A stretch of DNA of 41,856 bases from Desulfovirgula sp. (lineage in GTDB: Bacteria > Bacillota > Desulfotomaculia > Desulfotomaculales > Desulfovirgulaceae), in contig DYEX01000042.1 of the NCBI GenBank assembly GCA_020725525.1, positions 1-41,856 on the forward strand, written 5' to 3'. A program made the translations under genes and the position numbers. The notes beneath the pieces are model-generated. The model did not search any database and was not told the origin of the DNA. It saw only the letters and a program-made list of their open reading frames with translations. Shown piece by piece: positions 8,101-15,400 of the stretch. Each line of letters begins with the position of its first letter. The stretch's first letter is position 1.

Positions 8101-8585
8101 TCAATGACGGCCACAATGATGCCCTCTCCTGTTGCATAATTCCACGCTTCGGGGGCCTTTGTCCCATATTGCCCACCGAGACCCCATTGCTGCCCGTAGA
8201 GAGGGTCATTTACGGTAACTGCACAGGGACGGTAGATGTAGTTCGGCTGCACATATTCCACCCGGGGGTCTTTTTTCAGGGCCTCTATGGCCTCTGGCAC
8301 GTCCTTATCCGTCTTAAAAAGTGAAGCTCCATTCGGGAGGGCCCTCTTTTCCGCCAGGCCCAGCCCCCGGTGGGCGGTAAACAGCCGGCCTTTAGCTTCG
8401 GCGGTCTTGACCCCCGGTTTGAACTTGACGATCACCTCGCCCGGCACATAGGGCGCCGGTGCCGCATTCTTCCCGCCCTTCGCGCCGGGCAGAAAGGGCA
8501 GAGGGCGCGCGGACGCCGGTCCGGCTGCAGTCATCAGCAGCAGCACGGCGGTCAAAATGGCGGCAATTGCCTTGCGAAAGTTCAA
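5112..8585 (-). CDS. SLH-anchored S8 subtilase with a large insertion in the catalytic domain
   Basis: 1157 residues from a TTG at 8585, chosen because AGGAAGGAG lies about 10 bases upstream and a signal peptide follows directly (cleavage near PASA-RP, residue 27). Residues 48-118 are an inhibitor-I9-like prodomain (PGEVIVKFKPG). The catalytic triad is Asp162 (VIDTGVD), His224 (GHGTHVAG) and Ser662 (GGTSMAAS), with oxyanion Asn323. Asn to Ser spans 339 residues against about 66 in subtilisin; residues about 403-653 are an insert starting with VLIVDDD and containing YLEQGGKLFLTGSD, like a Rossmann or amidotransferase-type fold. Then come a Gly/Ser linker (730-755), a ZU5-like domain (760-895), three SLH domains (900-945, 960-1010, 1020-1070) and a small beta domain. 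It would sit on the cell wall and cleave proteins outside the cell. All catalytic residues are present. Confidence 0.92.
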   Translation of the reverse strand: MNFRKAIAAILTAVLLLMTAAGPASARPLPFLPGAKGGKNAAPAPYVPGEVIVKFKPGVKTAEAKGRLFTAHRGLGLAEKRALPNGASLFKTDKDVPEAIEALKKDPRVEYVQPNYIYRPCAVTVNDPLYGQQWGLGGQYGTKAPEAWNYATGEGIIVAVIDTGVDYNHPDLAENIWRNTREVAGNSQDDDGNGYKDDTVGYDFIGNDFLNSQPDNDPMDELGHGTHVAGIIAAVAGNGEGIAGVAPGVKIMALKAADRNGNFTTAAIKVAIDYAVYNGAKVVNMSFAYPPGNSENPTAYFDRALYDTIARYPQTLFVAAAGNNEGNNNDELPVYPACYNRPNTVYDETQNKWVNLPALTNVVSVAALAPGGSLAYFSNCGAQSVDLAAPGEGIISTVPGHDDTGVALSVYDSEKGYRVMFWGLGAEDIYNPPGSTVNAVYDSVMRVVYNFFDITPDDTVNRPVLIVDDDQDGQYQISVDGLGEIIFNLPDVSFYYTGVLEDACYNYRLVKVGRGEDGPSVSAAAYSAVIWCTGHSWSSEPGNPDNWDLPNLTPGDQSNLINYLEQGGKLFLTGSDAGWGIEATDFYRKYLGANFQGEWTGPESVSGSAYGPFEGMNYTLKPFMSWLLDGVEPAWIDMLQPSSDSGKVVLTYEPYATAGGTSMAASFVSGGAALALSRALALGVAIPPGQLISILKQSVTSLGDLRDKVASGGMLNLEQALDHVNSLQKTGSTGGTGGSGGGSSGGSVGGVGGGGAPVPQPKVEPAPGTAKLKATGEAQKAEVLNGLVALDIPAGALPKDASLTVAVAAETPTGAPAGAIAASPVLSFQTSAPLARPVKVGIKYDASRLGSLDPRTLQVFRQNNDGTWAAVGGRLNREKGTVVVELSHFSSYAIFALKKTFNDVGTHWAQRDIELMAARGIIGGYEDGTFRPGKPVTRAELAALLVKLLSLSEVRPESPAFADVEPSAWYYGAVEAAARAGLLAGDGRNFRPDATLTRQEMAAVAVRLAGLTGSAQTVSFADEREIAPWARQAVATACSRGLMRGVDDRLFAPGSMVTRAQCATLLARLGDRLGLFEEAVTLEGRLVMSTVERPHYELLVGDRNYVLLADRSDQALSLWFDAHLGRNIRVKGYLVPGPNIYMRGPVLRVIDAGSTSL

Positions 8586-8860
8586 TACGATTCATCTCCT
8601 TCCTCAAAAATCGTTGCCGAAAGACATAATTTCGATGGTTTCTATAGATTTTCCTCCATACCACTTTCCATAGTTAACTAATTGCTCCAGCAGGCGGAAT
8701 ATGGTATTATGTAAGAAATGGAACCGTAAAACGCCCTGTTTGGAGGTAATTTTCCTGCGCGAAATTTTGGGAAGTAATGGTGGGGGAATTACCTCTAAAA
8801 TTGTGCGTGCCGGCGCGTATAATTAACATAAAATTTCTGCCCCAAAACCCTTTGCCGGCC
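8586..8860. other. Divergent intergenic region between the subtilase and ECF sigma genes
   Basis: AT-rich spacer holding the leader of the subtilase (minus) and the upstream part of the sigma promoter (plus). A TATAAT at about 8818-8823 has no -35 partner at normal distance on the plus strand. I found no GGAAC...GTC pattern pointing towards the subtilase and no clear SigA promoter for it. The only other structure is the inverted repeat at 8743-8795. Confidence 0.4.
8743..8795. repeat. 9-base inverted repeat GAGGTAATT / AATTACCTC
   Basis: GAGGTAATT (8743-8751) and AATTACCTC (8787-8795) are perfect inverted copies separated by 35 bases, in the intergenic region between two divergent genes. They could be paired regulator half-sites or chance. 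Confidence 0.4.
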
Positions 8861-8889
8861 GGAACTTTTGGCTGTGAAAAGGTGTCTAA
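8861..8889 (+). promoter_or_regulatory. ECF-type promoter of the sigma/anti-sigma operon
   Basis: GGAACTTTT starts at 8861 and GTCTAAC at 8884; GAACTT to TCTAA is separated by 17 bases. This is the form bound by many ECF sigma factors, which commonly drive their own genes. It places transcription start near 8896, about 38 bases before the TTG at 8934, and rules out the TTG at 8868, which lies between the two boxes. The same pattern recurs at 2448-2475 on the other strand. Confidence 0.75.
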
Positions 8890-8933
8890 CAGGTAAGACG
8901 TGGTTTGGGGCATCTTTTAGGAGTGGCTTCCCC

Positions 8934-9590
8934 TTGGATGCCGTCAAACACCTGATACAGCGTTCGCAAAAACAGGATCTGGTGGCTTTCGAGCAACTGG
9001 TGCAGATGTACCAGCAAAGGGTATACAGCTTGAGCTACCAGTTAACAGGCAACCACGCCGATGCCCAGGATCTGGCCCAGGAGGTTTTTATCCGGGCATT
9101 CCGCTCATTGGACGGCTTCCGTTTTGAGGCGGATTTCGGCACCTGGTTGCACCGCATTACCGTCAACCTGTGGTTGAACATGAAACGCCGGCGCGGTAAT
9201 GTGACCCTTATTTCACTGGACGAACCGGTACATACCGGTGACGGGGAAGTTACCCGGGAGGTGGCGGCTGCTGCCGGCGACCCGGAGGAGGAACTGGAGG
9301 AAAAGGAGTTCCGGGGCCTGGTGGGCAGAGCCCTGCAGGAACTTCCCGCCGAACAGCGGGCCGTGCTCATTCTGCGTGAAGTGGAAGGCTACAGCTATGA
9401 CGAAATAGCCCGGATGCTCGATCTTTCCCTGGGCACGGTAAAGTCCCGGCTGAACCGGGCGCGGGACGCCTTAAAGAAAAAGGTATCCGCCCTGACCGCC
9501 GAAGATGGAATGGCAGTATGCGGTGGAAAAAGCAGAACCGGGCCGGCGGTAGTCTTAAAGGAAGGGGCCGGCGCAGGCCGGACCAGGTGA
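8934..9590 (+). CDS. ECF (sigma-70 family group 4) RNA polymerase sigma factor, SigW-like
   Basis: 218 residues from a TTG at 8934, supported by TAGGAG 10 bases upstream and by the promoter position. Region 2 runs about residues 8-70 (AFEQLVQMYQQRVYSL, then the acidic DAQDLAQEVFIRAF and the -10-binding LHRITVNLWLNMKRR). Region 4 runs about 135-185 (LPAEQRAVLILREVEG, then the helix-turn-helix YDEIARMLDLSLGTVKSRL). There is no region 1 or 3, as usual for ECF factors. It would direct RNA polymerase to the GGAAC/GTC promoters when released from the anti-sigma factor coded next. About 30 residues after region 4 are basic and low in complexity. The operon with the zinc-finger anti-sigma gene supports the role. 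Confidence 0.93.
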   Translation: MDAVKHLIQRSQKQDLVAFEQLVQMYQQRVYSLSYQLTGNHADAQDLAQEVFIRAFRSLDGFRFEADFGTWLHRITVNLWLNMKRRRGNVTLISLDEPVHTGDGEVTREVAAAAGDPEEELEEKEFRGLVGRALQELPAEQRAVLILREVEGYSYDEIARMLDLSLGTVKSRLNRARDALKKKVSALTAEDGMAVCGGKSRTGPAVVLKEGAGAGRTR

Positions 9591-9633
9591 GTTACCTTTC
9601 CGGGACATGTGATGAAACAAGAAGGTGAACACC

Positions 9634-10980
9634 ATGAAATGCCGGGAAGCGCGACAACTTTTTTACCCCTGGCTGGACGGGGAACTGGGTAAAGAAGAGG
9701 CCCGCCGGCTCCAGGAACACCTGCAGGAGTGCCCGGCCTGTGCGGAGGAACTGGCAGGATGGCAGGTTATTGCTTCGGCGTTAAAGGGCATGTCCAGAGC
9801 GGCGGCGCCGCCGGAAGGGTTTAGCGCGCAGGTAATGTCCCGGCTGAAGGAATCCCTGTCCGATCAGAAGGCTTATAGCGCCGGGGGCGCCTCCACCGGT
9901 TCCAGGCTGCCGGCGGATGGTGGACATATGCCGGCCGGGGCGGCAGCCTCCGGCAAGCAGCGGAAGGCGGCAATTATCCCCGGCAGCCCGTTGCCCGGAG
10001 CCGGGCGGGGAAAGGACGCCACCCGGAGGGTATGGACGCCCGGAAGCTGGTGGGAGGGGCTTTCCGGCACCTGGCGCAAAGGCGTGGCGGCAGCGGCTGC
10101 CGCGGTCATACTGCTGGCAGGTTCCGCCGGCTTTGCCGCCCGCTACTGGTGGCCGGCGGGAGTGTTGAATAGTTCGCCCGTGGTGGTGGATAACTCCGCC
10201 GGCCATAGCGGGCAGGCCTCGGGGAAGGATGACACTATTGCAAATACGGGTAAGCCGGGGCAGGATGTGCCGGCAAATTTAAACAACGGGCCCCGGGGAA
10301 CCCAAACCCCCGGTAGACAGGAAAACGCGCCCGCCGGGCCCCGTGACAGGGGCGATAAGGCAAATAAGGAAGGCGACCGTTCCAATGAACCGGCTGCTCC
10401 CGGCCGGGCTGCAAACGGGGGAGTACAAAAGAGCCGGCCTGAACAGCCCCGGCAAAGTGACAACAAACAGGGCGTCGCCATCGCGGCAAACACCGGACAA
10501 TCTGTAAGCAGCAAGTCCGGCAGCGGTGGTGCCATTGAACCGCGGGTATTCCTGAACCAGACCCGCACTATTGAAAGCACCCTGTTGAAGGTCCAGGTCT
10601 CCGACCTGCAGGCGGCGAAAAAGACACTGCTGGCCGCAGCGGGAGGAAGCAGCTACCAGAGCTTCGGCCGGCAGCGGGTCGATGGGCATACGGTGGAAAT
10701 CCTGCGCTTTGTGGTTCCGGTGGAGCGGGCCACATCCTTCACCGCCACGGCCTCCGGACTGGGGCGGGTGATGGACCGGCAGCAGCAGAGCCAGGACATT
10801 TCCCAGCAGTTCGCCTCCACCCTGGACCGCTACCAGACCCTCATAGCCAAACGCAACCAGACCACTGACGGGGCCGAAGCGGACGCCCTGGATCAACAGA
10901 TCAAGTCCCTGGAACAGCAGCTGGCCGCGTGGGACCAGGAGGCGGGACAGCAGGTAGTGGTGGTGTGGCTGCAGGAGTAG
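9634..10980 (+). CDS. Membrane anti-sigma factor: zinc-finger (ZAS) domain fused to an external DUF4349 domain
   Basis: 448 residues from an ATG at 9634 (AAGGTGA six bases upstream; a GTG at 9625 would add three residues). Residues 1-50 are a ZAS anti-sigma domain with Cys3 and His29-x3-Cys33-x2-Cys36, the zinc ligands, and would hold the ECF sigma factor at the membrane. One membrane helix lies at about 150-170. A Pro/Gly/Asn/Gln-rich linker (about 175-300) leads to a DUF4349-like domain (about 302-448) with RTIESTLLKVQVSDL and a terminal coiled coil. Most DUF4349 proteins end in a second membrane helix; this one stops at VVVWLQE without it, so the domain would be free outside the cell and could be the sensor. 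It lies 43 bases after the sigma gene, in one operon. Confidence 0.88.
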   Translation: MKCREARQLFYPWLDGELGKEEARRLQEHLQECPACAEELAGWQVIASALKGMSRAAAPPEGFSAQVMSRLKESLSDQKAYSAGGASTGSRLPADGGHMPAGAAASGKQRKAAIIPGSPLPGAGRGKDATRRVWTPGSWWEGLSGTWRKGVAAAAAAVILLAGSAGFAARYWWPAGVLNSSPVVVDNSAGHSGQASGKDDTIANTGKPGQDVPANLNNGPRGTQTPGRQENAPAGPRDRGDKANKEGDRSNEPAAPGRAANGGVQKSRPEQPRQSDNKQGVAIAANTGQSVSSKSGSGGAIEPRVFLNQTRTIESTLLKVQVSDLQAAKKTLLAAAGGSSYQSFGRQRVDGHTVEILRFVVPVERATSFTATASGLGRVMDRQQQSQDISQQFASTLDRYQTLIAKRNQTTDGAEADALDQQIKSLEQQLAAWDQEAGQQVVVVWLQE

Positions 10981-11012
10981 CAAGGAAAGGCACAAGAAGG
11001 TCGGCTTAAAAG

Positions 11013-11044
11013 AAGTTCGGCTTAACCTCAGGCCGAACTTTTTT
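11013..11044 (+). terminator. Rho-independent terminator of the sigma/anti-sigma operon
   Basis: AAGTTCGGC (11013-11021) pairs perfectly with GCCGAACTT (11032-11040) and is followed by a T-run. It lies 33 bases after the anti-sigma stop codon. Confidence 0.9.
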
Positions 11045-11147
11045 ATAGATTTATGCTCGACAAGTTTAGCTACCAATGACAATTGATTTATTGTTACTTT
11101 TTTGTAGAAATCGGGTTAAACTTTATAAGGAGTTACATTAACTGTCT

Positions 11148-11408
11148 ATGCCTGTTATTTGTGAGTTTATGGGCGTCAAAATTTACATGTATTTTTTCGA
11201 CCACGCGCCGCCACATGTTCACCTTGTAGGCCCGGGCTTTAAGGCAGCATTGGCGGTGCCTGAGGGAAAAGTTCTAGCCGGAATCCTGCCCAGTCGTATC
11301 CAGTCAATAGCAGCCTCCTGGATCCGAAATGAATCCGCTGCTTTGCTGGAGAACTGGAGGCGGGCACAGGCCGGGGAACCGTTATTTCGAGTTAATCCAC
11401 CTGAATAA
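11148..11408 (+). CDS. DUF4160 family protein
   Basis: 86 residues from an ATG at 11148; AAGGAG lies about 14 bases upstream, which is rather far. The N-terminal half matches DUF4160 (GVKIYMYFFDHAPPHVH, where the family has IYMYYDDHNPPHFH). DUF4160 genes are very often followed by a DUF2442 gene, as here (12 bases later), and the pair is usually read as a toxin-antitoxin-like module. The conserved Asp-His-x-Pro-Pro-His cluster could bind metal or form an active site. No function is established. Confidence 0.8.
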   Translation: MPVICEFMGVKIYMYFFDHAPPHVHLVGPGFKAALAVPEGKVLAGILPSRIQSIAASWIRNESAALLENWRRAQAGEPLFRVNPPE

Positions 11409-11420
11409 GGAGTGACTACC

Positions 11421-11708
11421 GTGATTAAATTTATGTTACGCGAGGTCAAGAGCGTTTATCCTCTGAAAAATTACCACCTTATTCTTGAATTTGATAATGA
11501 CGAGTATCGCATTATAGATATCAAGCCGTTTATTAAAGGTTCTGTTTTTGAACCTTTAATGAACCCGGCATTTTTCAAAAAGGTCAAGGTTGACCCGGAT
11601 GCCGGGACCATAACCTGGCCCAACGGAGCTGATCTGGATCCCGCTGTATTGTATGAAAAGAGTGCCCCCTTCAAGTTGCCAGGGGAAGATGCGGCTAAAA
11701 GTTTTTAG
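11421..11708 (+). CDS. DUF2442 family protein
   Basis: 95 residues from a GTG at 11421, preferred over a GTG at 11412 because TAAGGAG lies 8 bases before it. It shows the DUF2442 layout: REVKSVYPLKNYHLILEF, IDIKPFIKGSVFEPL, FKKVKVDPDAGTITWPNGADL and a final VLYEKS. It follows the DUF4160 gene and would be its partner protein, perhaps a regulator or antitoxin. The two genes end 30 bases before the convergent Uma2 gene. Confidence 0.82.
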   Translation: MIKFMLREVKSVYPLKNYHLILEFDNDEYRIIDIKPFIKGSVFEPLMNPAFFKKVKVDPDAGTITWPNGADLDPAVLYEKSAPFKLPGEDAAKSF

Positions 11709-11737
11709 CCCCTATTAATTTTACGGCAAAACAAATA

Positions 11738-12292
11738 TTACTCCATGAAAATATTTTTCAGCTCAATTTCCAGGCCGGGCAAGAGGGGGGAAACCAGCGT
11801 CTCCCCTTCGTCGTAAATCCCGCTGCGGTTCCAATCCTTCTCCCCCCGCACAAACACTTCCACAAGCTGCAGGGACAGGTCCACCAGCCAGTATTCCTTC
11901 ACCCCGCCGGCGTAATAAAGCTGGCTTTTTTCCTTGCGGTCGTATTTGGCCGTGGAGGGCGAAAGAACTTCCACCACCAGATCCGGGGCGCCGCTGATAT
12001 TGGTTTCCTGGACAATGGAAAGCCGGTCTTTTAAAATAACCACCAGGTCGGGGGAAACCACCTGGTCACCGAAAAGCACGTCAACGTCTAAATACAGTTC
12101 CCCTGCACGATTTTGCCGCAAGTAACCCTCCAGGATGCTAACCAGGCGGGAGACAATTTTCTGGTGACGCGGTCTGGGCCTGGGTACCATAACCAGTTTC
12201 CCCCCGATAACTTCGTAATCACGGTCATCATCCAGTTTCAGGTAATCTTCATAGGTGTAACGGCGGTCCGTCAGGATGGTCAAGCCTTCCAC
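11738..12292 (-). CDS. Uma2 family (DUF820) PD-(D/E)XK nuclease-like protein, copy 1
   Basis: 184 residues from a GTG at 12292, with AAAGAGG 8 bases upstream; a longer frame from 12382 adds 30 basic residues that the second Uma2 copy lacks. Family features are TYEDYLKL, YEVIGGKLVMVP, the Pro-Asp of VSPDLVV, and PDLVVEVLSPSTAKYDRKEK with the acidic and lysine residues of the nuclease core, then VKEYWLVD and a PGLEIEL end. Uma2 proteins are widespread with unknown biological role; nuclease activity is predicted from the fold. It is about one third to one half identical by eye to the copy at 17257-17820. Confidence 0.85.
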   Translation of the reverse strand: MEGLTILTDRRYTYEDYLKLDDDRDYEVIGGKLVMVPRPRPRHQKIVSRLVSILEGYLRQNRAGELYLDVDVLFGDQVVSPDLVVILKDRLSIVQETNISGAPDLVVEVLSPSTAKYDRKEKSQLYYAGGVKEYWLVDLSLQLVEVFVRGEKDWNRSGIYDEGETLVSPLLPGLEIELKNIFME

Positions 12293-12387
12293 TCTCAACA
12301 CCTCTTTTAACCCGGTGTTTTTGCCGTTGCGCCCACGGCACACTCTTTTCGAGTGAACTTTCCCTTTTACGAATTTTAACATTGGAA

Positions 12388-12417
12388 CAAAAAAAAGAAA
12401 AGCCTCAGCTGGAGGCT
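12388..12417 (-). terminator. Rho-independent terminator overlapping the stop of the second subtilase
   Basis: On the minus strand AGCCTC (12417-12412) pairs with GAGGCT (12406-12401) around a five-base loop and is followed by TTTC and a run of T. The TGA stop of the gene (12407-12405) lies inside the hairpin. Confidence 0.85.
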
Positions 12418-15400
12418 GTTATCAGTGCACGCAAACGCCAGGCAATGACCGCCGCCTGGGCGCGGGTAAGGGGCTCTACCGGGGCGAAGCGCCCATCGGG
12501 ATACCCAACCATCAGCTGCGCTTCCGTCACCAGGGTTACGGAAGGACGCGCCCAGCCCGGGACGGCGTTCCAGTCCCGGTAAGGGGGTAAAGAGCCCGTC
12601 CCTCCCATGGCTGGATCACCCGAACCGCCTGCGGCAGCCGGCGGCCGGAGCCGAACACCTGAAGCTGCATCTCCCGTCCCTCCGGAAGCACCACCGTGGG
12701 CGGTGGAAGTACCTGTGTTTTGTATATGGCGCTCTACCCCGATGCTGCCGGCTTCCCCGCCCTCTCCCACCAGGCCGGTCACCTGCAGCACCCGGGCCAG
12801 GATGGTCGCCGCTTCCGCCCGGTTGACCGGCCGGTCCGGTTTAAAGGTTCCGTCCGGGTAGCCGGAAACGATGCCCCTGAGGATGGCTTCCCGGATTCCT
12901 TTTTCGGCCCAGGACGGCAGGTCGGAGGGCGCGGAATTTGCGGCCCGGCCGTCGTTGCCGTTACCCGGCCCATGTGCCGGAACATTTCCGGAAGAAGACG
13001 GCAGTTTACTCGCCGGCGGGGGCTCCGCCTCAATCGCTGACCCCTGGTTCACCGGGCCAACCGTATTACTGGCAACTGCCGGGCCCTTACCGTTGCCCAA
13101 AGAACCGGCAATACCCCCGTCCCATCCCAGCACCCGCACCAGCATCAGGGTGAACTCCGCCCGGGTGACCGCCTTTTCCGGGTGGAATTTCCCGCCGGGA
13201 TAGCCGCCGACCAGCCCCAGCTGAGCCAGTTCCCCGATTTCCTTTCTCGCCCAGTGGCCCTGCAGGTCGCTGAACAGGGCCTCCAGGGGTACGGTCAGGT
13301 ATTCACCGGCCACGCCCCCATTGCGCCGGTCCACGGCCACCAGCAGGATGGTGTCACCGGCATTCCGGGGCAACCGGGCTTCGAAGTAGCCCCGGCCGTC
13401 GGGTGCAGCCAGCACGGGTCTGCCCTCTCTGGGATAAATATAAATTTTGCCGGCTGAAGTTCTACCTTTCACCACAAAACCGTTGTCTTCAGGCCGGCAG
13501 GTGGCCTGCAGCGAGGGAGCCGGTACTCCGTCGCGGGAACGGGCCTTGATGGCCGCCACCACCCCCGTTTTCCCCTGGATGCCGGACAGAATGGTGAATT
13601 CCACCTCTTCCCCGGGCAGGAGGTCTTCCACGTCTACGGGATAGCCGTTTTTGGTGATCAGGGTGCGGGAGGAAAGGCGCCCTTCCTGGCCGCCGGAAAA
13701 GCTAACCACTCCCCCGCCGGGATCCAGCCCGGCCAGCCTGGCGCTGCCGCCGGCGGCCACTTCGGCCACGTCCACCCGCAGGACGCTCTTTGCGCCCCCG
13801 GACAGGGTTACCCGCACCCATTCTCCGGGCAGCAACGAGGAAGGTTCATTGGGCCGGCCCCAGCGGAAAAAGAGGGTGCTGGGGGTAATGGCCAGGGAGC
13901 GCATTTTATTCTGGCTGTCCACCAGAAGGATGGACTTGCTTTCTTCCTTATAAAACACCACCTGCCCGTAGATCACCTGCCGGTGGACGTCGATGGATAT
14001 GGCCTGGTCGCCCGCCAGAATCAGGCAAACATGGTCTCCCGGTGCAATACCGCCGGGGGAGGCGGCCCTCCCGTCCAGGGTTACCGGAAGGCCGGGCATG
14101 AGCCGGTAACGCCCCGCCCCCTGCAGCTTCAACCAGCTCCGCCCGGGATCCATCTCCTCCACAGTGCCTACGGCCAGGGTGCGCTGCACCGCCAGGTAGA
14201 CCACTTCGTCCTGGCCCGGGGAAAGCATCAGTCTCACTTTCATACCCGGTGCCAGCTGTGAGAGATCACCGTCTACAGGGTAGCCATAGGGCAAATCTTC
14301 CGGGCTGGCGGATGCCAGCCGGTCATCAAAGGCGCAGGCGGCGCCGGCAGCCAGCCGGTAGGGCTGCTGCCGCCCCAGCAGGTAAATCTGCCCGTGCTCT
14401 TCATCCACCCGGTCAATAATGCCTTCCTCTTCCCGGAACCAGGCCCAGGCCCGCCAGGCCATCTGGGTGGTGGGATTGATGGAAGCCCACAGCCGTACGC
14501 CCGGGGGAATATCCCGCATACCGGCCGGCCTGTCGTTAACCCACAGGGGGCTTTCCGCCCGCCGGTCCAGGTAAAAGCCCCCTTCCCGCGCCCGGGGACT
14601 GGCCTCCTGGAGCAGGGTTCCGGAGGCCAGGGGCAGCAGCTCCACCGCATTTTGCCGCCAGACACTGCCCACTATGTAAAGAATGCGGTTCCCCTCATCC
14701 ACGTAGGCCTCCGCCCCGGGCAGGGCGTGGTCTATGGTCCAGGGCGGGGTTTTGCTGCCCAGGACAATGCGTCCCTGCTCGGGGAATACCGCCGTGGTAC
14801 CGTCGGTAAAGCGCACCTGGCGGCTTTTTTCATCCGCAGCGGCAATAACCTTTTTGGCCAGGGGCTGGCCGTAAACCAGGGCGTAATCCTGACCGGGTGC
14901 TGTCCCCGGTTTTGCGCCCCGGCGCACGTCCGTGCCCCGCACTATAATCGTATATGTACCCCTGGCGGGGTGAGGTATTAACACCTGCTCCACATTGTTG
15001 CGGTCGTCCCGCCTGCCCCCGCCTTTATCGTTGCCCAAATATTCCCTGCCGTCCGGGCCGACCACCACCAGGTCCAGGTCGTTCACCAGCGCCCGGTCCG
15101 CTCCCGGCTCGGCGGGGGGGTCGGTCCAGGCCAGGGTGGCCTTGAAGGGGCGGGTGGTATCTTCCACCGCAAACCGGTAGGTCTTACTGTCCCCAGCGGC
15201 CAGGGGAGCGGATTCATCGGCGTAAAGGAAGGTCTTTTCCTGCAACCCCAATACCGTAGCGGTTAGATCCAGGCGGCCGAACCCCGCCCCTTCCCCGCCC
15301 ACGGGGGCGGCTCCGTTGATCAGGGCCGCCTTGAGCAGGGCCGCCGAGGGCGCTTTTAGCCCCTGCTGCTGGAAGTGCTGCCGCAAAAGGGCGGCCGCCC

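Noticed and set aside
8868-8933. Longer ECF sigma start at TTG 8868
   Set aside because: This codon lies between the -35 and -10 boxes; the extra residues are not sigma-like, and TTG 8934 has its own ribosome site.
12293-12382. 30-residue N-terminal extension of Uma2 copy 1
   Set aside because: Absent from copy 2, basic and low in pattern, with no ribosome site; GTG 12292 has one.
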